From Elusimicrobiota bacterium (lineage in GTDB: Bacteria > Elusimicrobiota > Elusimicrobia > Elusimicrobiales > UBA9959): a DNA stretch of 64,000 bases. Made by a program: the position numbers and the translations under genes. Below are positions 45,823 to 55,189 of this stretch, in pieces. Position 1 is the stretch's first letter, and each line of letters opens with the position of its first letter. The DNA is taken from NCBI GenBank assembly GCA_019135865.1, contig JAGVVD010000031.1, positions 1 to 64,000 of the forward strand, in the 5' to 3' direction. Below the pieces are notes generated by a model. That model was not told the origin of the DNA. It saw only the letters and a program-made list of their open reading frames with translations, and did no database searches.

Positions 45823-46605
45823 TTACCACTCACTGGGCTTGCGGAAATCCCCTACGGAGTCCTGCATAGCCTCTGGGAACTGGCTTGCACTTAACACCCC
45901 CTCGCGAATTGGGCGAACGAATGTTGCGACCGAAGCCAATTTTCGGCTGACAGGCTTTTGCTGCGGATTAAAAACCCCCACTGTTTTACCAAGACCGATT
46001 GACAATCGTATCGCCTCATACAAATCTGAATCATTTGAAACGACAACGGCGACATCAAAATCATTATTGCAGGCATCATACACCAAATGTGTCGCCAAAT
46101 TCACATCAGATCCTTTCTCATCGGTTCTCAGAACGTACGCGCTTTGGATTTGATCCTTGGGGACCTGAGAGAACACAGCATGAACATCAAAATTATGCAA
46201 ATCCGTTTGAGAATAGTAGAGGTGTTGTTTCACCAACTCCGGACGCCCACCCGCCTCATTATTACTTCTGAAAAATAGAATATGGTTGTTTTTTCTTTGG
46301 CTTCTATCATACTCGCAATTAACCAATGGCATGCGTGTTTTTCTAGTTTGGAATTGTCCACAAATTATTTTGAGATTTGGGATGGTTCGTAACGCTCTAT
46401 AGTACATCTGCTGCCTGACCGGCTGTTGCGGATCATTCAGTCTTGCGCTCACCTGTGCCGTAAAGTATTTAATATTTCCAACAACATTTCTTTCCGACAA
46501 AAGCAATGAGCACATCTTTGACACATCAAGCCATTTATACTTTGACCTCTTCAAACTACCAAAGTACAAGTTAAATCCATCGATGTAAATATTCGTCCTA
46601 AACAT
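45823..46605 (-). CDS. NYN-domain (LabA/PIN-like) nuclease protein
   Basis: 260 residues. Acidic-pocket motifs of the NYN fold: YIDGFNLYFG at the N-terminus, EKGSDVNLATHLVYDA in the middle and VVVSNDSDL after it, giving the conserved Asp cluster that binds metal. Family members are RNA- or DNA-cleaving and common in defence islands. It is much more A/T-rich than its surroundings, indicating separate transfer. It ends about 140 bp inside attL and reads toward it. GGGGG upstream of the ATG may be the ribosome-binding site. Confidence 0.82.
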   Translation of the reverse strand: MFRTNIYIDGFNLYFGSLKRSKYKWLDVSKMCSLLLSERNVVGNIKYFTAQVSARLNDPQQPVRQQMYYRALRTIPNLKIICGQFQTRKTRMPLVNCEYDRSQRKNNHILFFRSNNEAGGRPELVKQHLYYSQTDLHNFDVHAVFSQVPKDQIQSAYVLRTDEKGSDVNLATHLVYDACNNDFDVAVVVSNDSDLYEAIRLSIGLGKTVGVFNPQQKPVSRKLASVATFVRPIREGVLSASQFPEAMQDSVGDFRKPSEW

Positions 46606-46880
46606 TTGGCCCCCAAATAGCTGAGGCCACCTTTCGGTGGCCTCGCACCCTAAGACCGAAGCCCCAGGGGGTGTATGAGGATATTATTATACAAAAACAT
46701 TGAGTTTTCAAGGCAAGCAGGCATTAATTTTTCTAATAGTCTTTATCCTGTTTATATTTTTTGTAGTCAACTGGCCAGCCTCCTTTAACTCCATACACCC
46801 CTTAAGTCAGGCGAGACGGTCTCCGAGAACAGGCGCGCGGCTAGATTTGGGAGGGTTGGGGTGGTGCCCCCAAGGCCCGC
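46606..46880. other. Non-coding gap with one hairpin
   Basis: Hairpin GAGGCCACC-TTTC-GGTGGCCTC at 46622-46643, then A/T-rich DNA with a hydrophobic open frame (46700-46921) that has no ribosome-binding site and runs into the neighbour; I do not treat it as a gene. The hairpin may end transcription from the peptidase gene or form a leader for the NYN gene. Confidence 0.5.
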
Positions 46881-47597
46881 TCAGCCCTGCCAGCGCTCGT
46901 GGCCGAGAGGCAGGTCGTTGAGCTCCTGCCTGGCCTCGCGCCAGTTCGGGCAGTGCTTTGTCAGAAGGCCAAGGAACCGCTCATCGTGCTTCGGGGCTAT
47001 CAGGTGAAGCATCTCGTGGAGCACGACATAGTCGAGTAGGTCCTTCGGCTTCTTGACCAACTCCGTGTTAATGCGGATATTACCGGCACGCCGGTTGCAG
47101 CCCCCCCACCTGGTCTTCATGCGCTGCAGAAAGTAACCCGAGACCTTCACCTTGAGGCGGGCCTCCCATTTTTTGATCAGCGGCGGCAAGGCCTCATGCA
47201 GGAGCTGCCTATGCCATTCATACATGACCTCGGCCCGCTTGGCCTGCGTGCTCCCGGTGCGAACGGACAGCGTCATCTTGCAGGGGGATAAGCGCACGGA
47301 AGGCTTAGCATCAACCTCCCGAACCTCAAGCAGATAGCGCCGCCCCCAGATATAATGCGTCTCCCTGCCGACAAACTTGCGAGCACCCTCCCGGGCCTGC
47401 CCGCGCAACTTGGCTTGCTGTTCCCGTATCCAGCCCAACTTTGAAACGGCATAGGCCCGGGCCACCTCTAGGCGGGTCCCCCTGGGGACCACCATGGAAA
47501 CACGGCCCACCGGCGGATAGACGGATAGGTGGACGTGCTTTATCGCTTTCCTGGTCACGGAAACAACGATATCGCCAAGGCGAAAGGTTTCAGGCAT
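46881..47597 (-). CDS. DUF45/YgjP-type metallopeptidase associated with type I RM
   Basis: 238 residues, DUF45/YgjP family. Zinc motif HEMLHLIAPKHDERF (HExxH plus downstream His/Glu) near the C-terminus and MKTRWGGCNRRAGNIRINTEL before it. The role is unproven; such genes very often directly follow hsdR, as here (adjacent at 47597). It probably belongs to the hsdMSR transcript and may act on the RM proteins or in the same defence unit. Confidence 0.85.
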   Translation of the reverse strand: MPETFRLGDIVVSVTRKAIKHVHLSVYPPVGRVSMVVPRGTRLEVARAYAVSKLGWIREQQAKLRGQAREGARKFVGRETHYIWGRRYLLEVREVDAKPSVRLSPCKMTLSVRTGSTQAKRAEVMYEWHRQLLHEALPPLIKKWEARLKVKVSGYFLQRMKTRWGGCNRRAGNIRINTELVKKPKDLLDYVVLHEMLHLIAPKHDERFLGLLTKHCPNWREARQELNDLPLGHERWQG

Positions 47598-50500
47598 CAG
47601 TAACCCGGCTGCTTTTTTATTATCTCGAACAGGGCCATCGTGGCCTCGCGGTTGCGGTCGAGGAGCGGGAACAGTGCGTTGAGAAGCTGCCTTTCACGCG
47701 GCTCGTCGCCCTTCCAGCCAGCGGGCGCGTGCTCCCGTATCGCACGGTCTATCTCCAGCGCCAGCTTCGCACGGCGCTCAACCTCTTCGGGCGTTGGCTC
47801 GGCGGCTGGGGAGGCTCCGCCCGAAGCCGCAGCAAGAACAGAGGGCAGGTTATTATAAATTACCGCCGCTTCGGGGTTGCTATGGAGCCCAACAGGCAAG
47901 CCAGCCGTTGGCAGCTTGGCCGCCAGCCGGCGCACCAGGTCTTCCGCATTTTTGAGGAAGGCCTCATAGGCCTTAGTGTCGCTCCTATTCTGCTTTATCA
48001 GGTCATCCAGCAACTTGGACATCTGGTCGTAGAACTGCGGGTCGGTCAGGCGATCGCGGATAATGGTCTTGCGAACGTTGTTGATGATGGCCTCGGCCAC
48101 CGCGTTCCGGGTAAGCTTGCCCTTTTCGTTCAGTTTCTTCGCGATAGCGTCATGTATCCCCGTTTCAATTATCATCTCGGTCAGGGACAGGTTCCCGAAG
48201 TGCCCGAGCTCAACGGCAGGGTCGGCCTGAACATAGGTATTAAGCAGATACCGCATATCGGCCTCGAACGGCTTAATATCCAGCTCCTCTCCGGAATACT
48301 TCTTAATCGCGGCGCGGATATCGGCGTAGAACTCCACCTCTTTCTGCAGTTTAGCAGCCTCTTCTTCTGTATAGCCGGCCTCGGTCAGGTTCGGAGATAT
48401 ATCCGCAAAAGCGCGAGCCAGCACGACAGCCGCCTTATAATAGGCGACCCGAAGCGCCTCGGTTTCATTCAGCGCCTCCGGGTTATCCGTATTCCCACAG
48501 AAATAATGCAGGTACTGCTCCAGTTCTCGCGGACGGGCTACCGGCTCGCAGAGATAACGCATCGCCTCGCGGGCGGTTTCCAGCTTCTTCCGCCCCTCTT
48601 CCAGCCAGTCCTTCAGGTGGACATTATTGTCCCCACCGTTGCCTGCCTCGGTGTCCAGCTCGTCTGAGCTGTAGACCGCTATCGCCTGCTGCACGTCGGC
48701 AAAAAGTTCCTTATAGTCCACGATATAGCCGTAATCCTTATCGTCACCATCTAACCTATTGGTGCGGCAGATGGCCTGGAACAGGTTATGATCATGTAGC
48801 TCGTTGTCCAGGTAGATATAGGTACAGCTCGGGGCGTCATAGCCGGTAAGGAGCTTGCTTACCACTATCAGCAGCTTCAGGTTCGCCGGTTCTTCAATAA
48901 ACTTGCGCTTAGCCTCGTCCTCGTACTGCTTGGTGGTCTGGCCGGGCCCGAGAACATGCTTCGTATAGGTGTCGAACTTGAAGCGTTCCTCGCTATTCAG
49001 TGGTTCGCGCGAGATGGCATTATGGTTGGGTTCGAAAGAAGTGATGATGCCGCAGTACATGCCGAAAGGGGTCTGTTTGAATAGGTTGTAGTAATGGCAG
49101 GCATCGTATATGGAGGCCACCACCAGCAAGGCCGTGCCGCGATCGTTGTTCAGGCGCGGTTTCAGACTAAAATCCTGAATAATGTCGGCTATGATGCGCT
49201 GCTTGCGCTCGCCGGCGCTCATCAGTTTTTCCATGGTGGCCCAACGCTGGCGCAGGACCGCTTTCTGGAAGTTGTTAAGCGTTTTGGTTTTCTGGTCGAA
49301 CCACGCATCGATGGCTGCCTGTGAGGTAAGGCGCTGGGGCACGGAGCGGGCCTCGTATTTGAGGTCGAGTATTACTCCGTCCCCCACGCCTTCGTGGAAC
49401 TTGTAGGTGTGGATATAGGTGCCGAACACATCCCGGGTCATCTGCTTGTCCTTGCGGAGCAGCGGTGTACCAGTGAAGCCGATGAAGATAGCGCTTTCCA
49501 GCCAGCGCTTCATCTGCTTGTTCATGTCGCCGCCCTGGGTGCGGTGGCATTCGTCCACAAATACGTAGAAGCGCCCGTGCACCGGTGGCGGCGGCCCGTC
49601 CAGGTCGGCCACATCGAACTTGTGGATAAGGGCACATAGCAGGCGCGGAGTGGTAGCCCCAAGAGCTTGAACAAACTGTGCACGAGAAGTTATGCGCGGC
49701 GAAGGCGCACCAGCTCCTATCACCCCGGCATTGCGCATTACTCCTTCTATCTGCTTATCCAGCTCGTCGCGGTCGGTCACAATCAGCACCCGGGCGTCCG
49801 GGTCCTGCTCAAGTATCCACTTGGCGAGCAGGACCATCAGGATGCTCTTGCCGCTGCCCTGGGTATGCCAGATAACACCGCCCTCGCGGCGGGCCACCCG
49901 CTCCTGGGCGGCTTTAATGCCGAAGAACTGGTGCGGGCGAGGCACCTTCTTCTGGCCGGCGTCGAATATTATGAAATTACGCATCAGGTCCAGCAGGCGG
50001 GATTTGCTGCAGAGCTGGGCCAGCGGGCGGTCCAACAGGGCCCCCGGGGCCGGCTGCCCTCCGGTGGCAGGAGCCTCATCTTTCCACTGTACATAGAACT
50101 GCTCGGGGGTACCGGTGGTGCCGTAGCGCAAGCCTTGAGAGTCGCTGCCGGCCAATAGTAGTTGCGCAGGGGCAAAGAAATGCTTATTGAAGATCTCTTC
50201 CTGGTTGGTAATAAGCTGGCGCACGCCGTCGGCCACCTCTACCGAACTGCGCTTGAGCTCGATTACCGCTACGGCTAGGCCATTAAGGTAAAGCACGATA
50301 TCGGGGCGGCGCTCATGGCCGCCTTTGAGGGTCACTTCCTCGGCTAAGGCAAAATCGTTTTTATCAGGATGCTCCCAGTCTATAAGGTCAATGGTTTCGT
50401 GCGCACGACCAGGAGCGAGTTGGACTTTTATTCCATAGCGCAACAGCTGATAAGTGCGCATATTGGCCTGATAGAGGGTTATGCCGGTGGTATCGGCGGC

Positions 50501-50719
50501 AGTCTCTAGTTTCTGCAGGGCGGCGGAGATATGTGCGTCGGAATAGCCGCGCGCCCCAAGATTGGCGCGCAGCAGGTCTGTTTCGATGGTGCGATTGTTT
50601 TCACGCTTGTGCCAGTCGCCAAGATAGCGATAGCCAAGGCAATCCGGGCGGGATTTGTCGGTAAACAAGGCCACAACCCTGTTCTGAGTTTTACGCTCGG
50701 AGCGGGGCTGGTCAGGCAC
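47597..50719 (-). CDS. hsdR: Type I restriction enzyme, R (motor/nuclease) subunit
   Basis: 1040 residues. N-terminal nuclease motif [20 protein letters not shown] (PD-(D/E)XK pattern), Walker A TQGSGKS, DECH box VDECHRTQ, and motif VI-like QAICRTNR. It pumps DNA past the HsdMS complex and cuts unmodified DNA. GTG 50719 is preferred: AGGAG lies 6 bases upstream and it overlaps the hsdS stop by 8 bp; TTG 50740 is an alternative without such a site. Confidence 0.95.
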   Translation of the reverse strand: MPDQPRSERKTQNRVVALFTDKSRPDCLGYRYLGDWHKRENNRTIETDLLRANLGARGYSDAHISAALQKLETAADTTGITLYQANMRTYQLLRYGIKVQLAPGRAHETIDLIDWEHPDKNDFALAEEVTLKGGHERRPDIVLYLNGLAVAVIELKRSSVEVADGVRQLITNQEEIFNKHFFAPAQLLLAGSDSQGLRYGTTGTPEQFYVQWKDEAPATGGQPAPGALLDRPLAQLCSKSRLLDLMRNFIIFDAGQKKVPRPHQFFGIKAAQERVARREGGVIWHTQGSGKSILMVLLAKWILEQDPDARVLIVTDRDELDKQIEGVMRNAGVIGAGAPSPRITSRAQFVQALGATTPRLLCALIHKFDVADLDGPPPPVHGRFYVFVDECHRTQGGDMNKQMKRWLESAIFIGFTGTPLLRKDKQMTRDVFGTYIHTYKFHEGVGDGVILDLKYEARSVPQRLTSQAAIDAWFDQKTKTLNNFQKAVLRQRWATMEKLMSAGERKQRIIADIIQDFSLKPRLNNDRGTALLVVASIYDACHYYNLFKQTPFGMYCGIITSFEPNHNAISREPLNSEERFKFDTYTKHVLGPGQTTKQYEDEAKRKFIEEPANLKLLIVVSKLLTGYDAPSCTYIYLDNELHDHNLFQAICRTNRLDGDDKDYGYIVDYKELFADVQQAIAVYSSDELDTEAGNGGDNNVHLKDWLEEGRKKLETAREAMRYLCEPVARPRELEQYLHYFCGNTDNPEALNETEALRVAYYKAAVVLARAFADISPNLTEAGYTEEEAAKLQKEVEFYADIRAAIKKYSGEELDIKPFEADMRYLLNTYVQADPAVELGHFGNLSLTEMIIETGIHDAIAKKLNEKGKLTRNAVAEAIINNVRKTIIRDRLTDPQFYDQMSKLLDDLIKQNRSDTKAYEAFLKNAEDLVRRLAAKLPTAGLPVGLHSNPEAAVIYNNLPSVLAAASGGASPAAEPTPEEVERRAKLALEIDRAIREHAPAGWKGDEPRERQLLNALFPLLDRNREATMALFEIIKKQPGY

Positions 50720-51995
50720 GGGCAGCTCCTGTGGGGACAAGCCTGGTCTTACCGGTGAGAAGTTCCTGCATCATAGCCTGCTTGAGAGCGCGAGTCTTAT
50801 CACGGCGGGCTTCGAGAGCTGCGAGTTCCGCATCCATATCCGAGAGAAGAGTTGCGATTGCATTTTGCTCCGACACCTCTGGCAGGTTAATTTCTAAATC
50901 TCTCAAATCCTTGCCATGCAAATGATAAATTGTAATCCCCTTCGTCCTATGTGCGATAGCGTTTTTGTAAACATGCGTTAGGCTATAGGCAAGAAAAACA
51001 GAATCGCACGAGTTCGGAACTGGACGAATAATATTGATATCGCCGCCAAGCAACACATTAGGACACAGCAGTGCTGATGCTTTAGCTAAATCTATCCCGG
51101 TTGTAGTTGTTGAGCCGGGAATCAAAACATCACCAGTTTTTGACAGCCGTCCTTCGCGAATACTTGTACTGCTATAAACAGTATCTATTTTCTCCCTGTA
51201 GGTCGTAAATAATTCCCCATAAAGAATACAGGGGCACTCTCCAGATAGCGACAGCTTATCTTTTGACAAGCCCTGCCCTTTTGTAATTTCGGAAAAATTC
51301 GAGAGCATTTTCACACTCCAATCACCCCGAAAACCAGGGAGGCGAGTCTGACCGGTGAGGAGTTGCTGCATGGCGGCCTGTTTTAGATTACTTTTTTTGG
51401 CGATGAGCCGGTCGAGCCCACACAGCAGCGCATCCATATCACTCAACACCGCCGCGATGGCGCGTTGTTCGGGGAGGGTTGGAAGGGGAATCTGGAAAGG
51501 ACGCAGTGCGCCAGCATTCAGGACGCCCATAGTCCCGCCCTGGGCATGCCTGCTGAGTCTTGATTGAACGAGGTCTGACTCGAATTGGTACTTGAAGAAC
51601 CTCGGAAGGACTTTGCTTCGATCGAAAGAAAAGCGCAGAAGGCGGGGATTAATCACACCGGGTTGGGCTACATCGGGAACCTCAAGCAACTTGCCAGCTG
51701 TTCCGACAAGGCTTAGAAGGACATCCCCGGGCCGAACTGCGCAGCTTTCGAGTTCGCGGTACTTCTTCGCGCTGATGAAATAGTCGCCGAACAGGTAGTT
51801 ACCACGAATTACCTGTTCCTGTCCGTACACTTTGTATCCCTCGGCGACGTACTGGGCTTTCGTGAGGGAAGATCCAAATGGCCCAGCTTTGATCGCCGGA
51901 ATGCCACCGGAACCGAGCGAATCTAGATGTGGAGTATCCCAATCCTCTGGAATGACCCCCACATCCGTCTGCTTGTACCCAGGCCTCACTTCCAT
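50712..51995 (-). CDS. hsdS: Type I restriction enzyme, S (specificity) subunit
   Basis: 427 residues. Two target-recognition domains, each followed by a conserved helical spacer: [18 protein letters not shown]...LLTGQTRL and [18 protein letters not shown]...LLTGKTRL. The repeated spacers give the protein its pseudo-symmetry, and the two TRDs read the two halves of a bipartite site. The second TRD (about 230-350) is A/T-richer than the rest, as if exchanged. Overlaps hsdM by 10 bp. Confidence 0.95.
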   Translation of the reverse strand: MEVRPGYKQTDVGVIPEDWDTPHLDSLGSGGIPAIKAGPFGSSLTKAQYVAEGYKVYGQEQVIRGNYLFGDYFISAKKYRELESCAVRPGDVLLSLVGTAGKLLEVPDVAQPGVINPRLLRFSFDRSKVLPRFFKYQFESDLVQSRLSRHAQGGTMGVLNAGALRPFQIPLPTLPEQRAIAAVLSDMDALLCGLDRLIAKKSNLKQAAMQQLLTGQTRLPGFRGDWSVKMLSNFSEITKGQGLSKDKLSLSGECPCILYGELFTTYREKIDTVYSSTSIREGRLSKTGDVLIPGSTTTTGIDLAKASALLCPNVLLGGDINIIRPVPNSCDSVFLAYSLTHVYKNAIAHRTKGITIYHLHGKDLRDLEINLPEVSEQNAIATLLSDMDAELAALEARRDKTRALKQAMMQELLTGKTRLVPTGAARA

Positions 51996-54409
51996 ATCGC
52001 ACCCATTTTTTTAAGGTGCTCCTCAACGCGGGACGTTAAGGCGGCAATTCCTTTTTCCAACTGCGGCAGCGGCTCGGCGTACCGCGCGGCCAGTTCACGT
52101 ATGCGCCCGGCAAGAGCCTGAGAAACGCTGCTCATCTCCTCCTGCACGGCAGCGGAAAGATGGGCCATCCACTTATCGTCTACCACCAGGGTCTTTATCT
52201 CATCCTGCGTCAGCTTAGGGTATTTCTCGTAGGCAAGCTTATCCATCGCCGCGTCTAGTTCTTTTACCTGGCGCTTCAAGGCGGTTTCCTTGTCGGACAA
52301 GTCTAACCAGCGGACCAGCACTTTGGCCTCGTCTTTATCTTCTTTGCTGTCTTTTATCTCTTTCAGCCTGGCGTTAACCTCGGCCTTGGCTATCTTATCT
52401 AACGCGCCGAGATAGCCCTCCTCGCCGCCGTGCTCTTCTTCCAGCTCAGCTAGACCGGCAGAGGCGGCATCCAGCTCGGCCTGCTTCGCGTCCAGCACGG
52501 CCTGCTCTTTGGCAAAATATCGGGCGACAATAAAGTATTTTGGGACAAGGTCGCAGGCCCAGCCCTTGTCCTTGGTCTTACCCTTCTTATCGGTCTCAAG
52601 TATGCGGGTGGGCTTCGCCACCCAGCCATCCGCCGCCAGCAGGTAGGCGTCATCCTGCATGGTCACGACCCAATAGTCCATCAAATGCTGGTAAACATCA
52701 TAGGCGTTGAGAAGCGGCGCTTTACGGAAAGCCGCAAGCAGGTCTTCAGCGATGCCTTCGACCAGCGCCTTTGGGGGATGCCCCTTGCCGAAGGCTGTCA
52801 GGCGCGGGGTAACGGCCTTACGCCAGCCCGAAAATATCTTGGTGCCCGTCTGATTGAAGGCCACGAACTCGGGGTGGTTGAAAATGGTTTGTTTGACCTC
52901 GGCCAGCGGGACCTTTAGCGCCGCATACCCGGGCCGACCGGCTGACTTGAACAAAGCCGCCCTCACAGAGGGCAATACCGCCCAATACTCCCCTAGAGCG
53001 TCCAAATCGCGCACGGGGATACCACCGCGCAGGTGGCCGTCTATATCCTGAAGGTCTTCCGGCTCGGAACTGTCTATATAACGCGGCAGGTTAAGGTTGT
53101 AGTCGTTCTTCGGGTCGGCTATCTCGTCAAGCGGTACCATGCGGGCATACCGCTGGGTATCGGTTTGTTTTTCAAAGGTGTCCACTATCCTGTGGATATC
53201 CTGCTCGCGCAGGCGGTTCTTGTTGCCGTCCTTTACGAAACCCTTGGATGCGTCTATCATGAACACGCCTTTGCGGACGGCGGCATTCTCTTTATCGAGC
53301 ACTAAAATACAAGCTGAAATACCAACGCCGTAGAAGAGGTTGGCGGGTAATCCGATAATCCCCTTGAGATACCCCGACCGCACAAGCTGCTGACGTATTA
53401 CGGCTTCCGCGTTGCCACGAAACAGCACTCCGTGCGGCAATATGCATGCGGCCTTACCCGCGCTCTTCATGGAGCGGATAATATGAAGAAGGAAGGCATA
53501 GTCGCCCTGCTTTGTAGGCGGGACTCCCCAGGCAAAACGCTGATATGGGTCCGCTTCCGGGTTAAGGCCCGTGGTCCAGGTCTTGCAGGAGAAAGGAGGA
53601 TTCGCCACCACATAATCGTACGCACGCAGCTTTTTATCGCCATCCTTGAACTTGGGCGCGGCGAGGGTGTTTCCCTGCTGAATATTGGCTGTCGGGAAGT
53701 TGTGCAGGATCATGTTCATGCGGGCAAGACCCGCCGTGGTTACGTCCATCTCCTGCCCTTCTAGCGTAATTTGCCGCCCCGCCTGCGCGGCCAACCCTAG
53801 CAGCAGTGAGCCTGAGCCGCAGGTGGGGTCATAGGCGGTGGTAGAGGCCCTGGTGTTAGAGTGAGAGATGCCGATGACCTTGGCGATAACGCGGCTGACC
53901 TCCGCCGGGGTGTAGAACTGCCCCTTGCTCTTGCCGCTCTCCGTGGCAAAATGCCGCATCAAGTATTCGTAAGCGTCGCCAAGTATGTCGTCGTGCTCGG
54001 CGCGGTTCTGCGAAAAATCCAGCTCCGGCTTCTCGAAGATGGCTATGAGGCTGGTAAGCCGGTCCACCATAGCCTTGCCTTCGCCGAGCTTGTTGGGGTC
54101 GTTGAAGTCAGGGAAGTCGCTGCGGGCCAGGCGCTCGTTGGCCTCTATTAGGGGCTGGATTATCTGGGTGTTTATCAGGTCGCCTATCTTGGTGTTGCCC
54201 TTCAGCTTGGACATGTCCTTAAAGCTGGAGCCTTTCGGGATAACCACCGGGGGCGCGAAGTCCGTGCTGTCGCCATACTTGTCCGTGATGTACTTTAGGA
54301 ACAGCATGAACAGGACGTAGTCCTTATACTGAGAGGCGTCCATACCGCCGCGAAGCTCATCACAGGCGGACCAGATGGAGGAGTAGAGGTCAGATTTTTT
54401 TAGTGGCAT
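51986..54409 (-). CDS. hsdM: Type I restriction enzyme, M (methyltransferase) subunit, long form
   Basis: 807 residues, about 300 more than classical HsdM. N-terminal HsdM_N helical domain, SAM-binding YDPTCGSGSLLLG and catalytic VANPPF of N6-adenine methylases. The C-terminal extension (about 500-807) is charged and helical with likely coiled coil, a feature of one HsdM subgroup. It modifies self DNA together with HsdS. It is the first of hsdM-hsdS-hsdR-peptidase. Confidence 0.95.
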   Translation of the reverse strand: MPLKKSDLYSSIWSACDELRGGMDASQYKDYVLFMLFLKYITDKYGDSTDFAPPVVIPKGSSFKDMSKLKGNTKIGDLINTQIIQPLIEANERLARSDFPDFNDPNKLGEGKAMVDRLTSLIAIFEKPELDFSQNRAEHDDILGDAYEYLMRHFATESGKSKGQFYTPAEVSRVIAKVIGISHSNTRASTTAYDPTCGSGSLLLGLAAQAGRQITLEGQEMDVTTAGLARMNMILHNFPTANIQQGNTLAAPKFKDGDKKLRAYDYVVANPPFSCKTWTTGLNPEADPYQRFAWGVPPTKQGDYAFLLHIIRSMKSAGKAACILPHGVLFRGNAEAVIRQQLVRSGYLKGIIGLPANLFYGVGISACILVLDKENAAVRKGVFMIDASKGFVKDGNKNRLREQDIHRIVDTFEKQTDTQRYARMVPLDEIADPKNDYNLNLPRYIDSSEPEDLQDIDGHLRGGIPVRDLDALGEYWAVLPSVRAALFKSAGRPGYAALKVPLAEVKQTIFNHPEFVAFNQTGTKIFSGWRKAVTPRLTAFGKGHPPKALVEGIAEDLLAAFRKAPLLNAYDVYQHLMDYWVVTMQDDAYLLAADGWVAKPTRILETDKKGKTKDKGWACDLVPKYFIVARYFAKEQAVLDAKQAELDAASAGLAELEEEHGGEEGYLGALDKIAKAEVNARLKEIKDSKEDKDEAKVLVRWLDLSDKETALKRQVKELDAAMDKLAYEKYPKLTQDEIKTLVVDDKWMAHLSAAVQEEMSSVSQALAGRIRELAARYAEPLPQLEKGIAALTSRVEEHLKKMGAIWK

Positions 54410-54514
54410 GTCAATAATATTCGCAATATGAGTAATCTTATAAAATCCCGAACCGAGAGGGCAGGGACAAGATTTCTACCCCGAAAAGCATACCGACACC
54501 TCAGCTTAAATCAG

Positions 54515-55075
54515 CTATTTGCCTACAGCATTCTTATACTGCCCATACAGGAGCAACATTTCCTTCCACCTAGAGTCATCCTCTGCGCTATAATACAGCT
54601 CCCGAATTCTCTCATAGGTCAAGCCAAGCCCGACATCCTCAAGGTATCTGAAGGCTTTTTCTTTTGATATCTGCCTGTCTTTAGCACAAACTTCAACCAA
54701 CGCATGCACGTGCATGGCGTCATATAGTCCAGACCCCTTCTTTCTGCCACGGGTTCCAGGAGGGCGCTTATCAGAAAGCACCAAGTCATATAGTTTCCCT
54801 TGAACCCACGGGTGCTGAAAGAAAAAGGGATACTTACCGAGCAATCTCTTAAGAGCCCCAACATCACCGTCTTCGTATTTTTTCACATGCTCGTTGAACA
54901 CATCAGACACGTTCGCAAAAGCCTGTGCCAAGCTGCCCTTACTTGAGAACTGCGGGGCCTCAATTACAGGCCCATTTTTGCCGCTTTTAATTGAGCCCCC
55001 AGTTAGGGTTAATGGGACAAAAAGCCTTGCTCGCTGAGACTCCGCACCGCTTTTAGTTTTTTTAGCACGCTTCAT
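54515..55075 (-). CDS. Hypothetical protein upstream of hsdM
   Basis: 186 residues, very basic N-terminus (MKRAKKTKSG) and a helical C-terminal half (YDAMHVHALVEVCAKDRQISKEKAFRYLEDVG). I do not recognise a family. It lies 106 bp before hsdM on the same strand and is A/T-richer than the chromosome. GGGGGC precedes the ATG. It could be an accessory or regulator of the RM operon; there is no motif to prove it. Confidence 0.6.
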   Translation of the reverse strand: MKRAKKTKSGAESQRARLFVPLTLTGGSIKSGKNGPVIEAPQFSSKGSLAQAFANVSDVFNEHVKKYEDGDVGALKRLLGKYPFFFQHPWVQGKLYDLVLSDKRPPGTRGRKKGSGLYDAMHVHALVEVCAKDRQISKEKAFRYLEDVGLGLTYERIRELYYSAEDDSRWKEMLLLYGQYKNAVGK

Positions 55076-55189
55076 ACGCCCCCAAAGTTGTGGGGAAAAA
55101 CAGCAGATATTTCCCTACAGAGAGTCCCTCTGTCGTTCCGCTAGAATTAGTTTACCAAACTAAAACTGCATGCACACAGAGCCATAAAG

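Noticed and set aside
46700-46921. 73-codon hydrophobic open frame between NYN and peptidase genes
   Set aside because: Has one membrane-like segment but no ribosome-binding site, a composition break half-way, and overlaps the peptidase stop.
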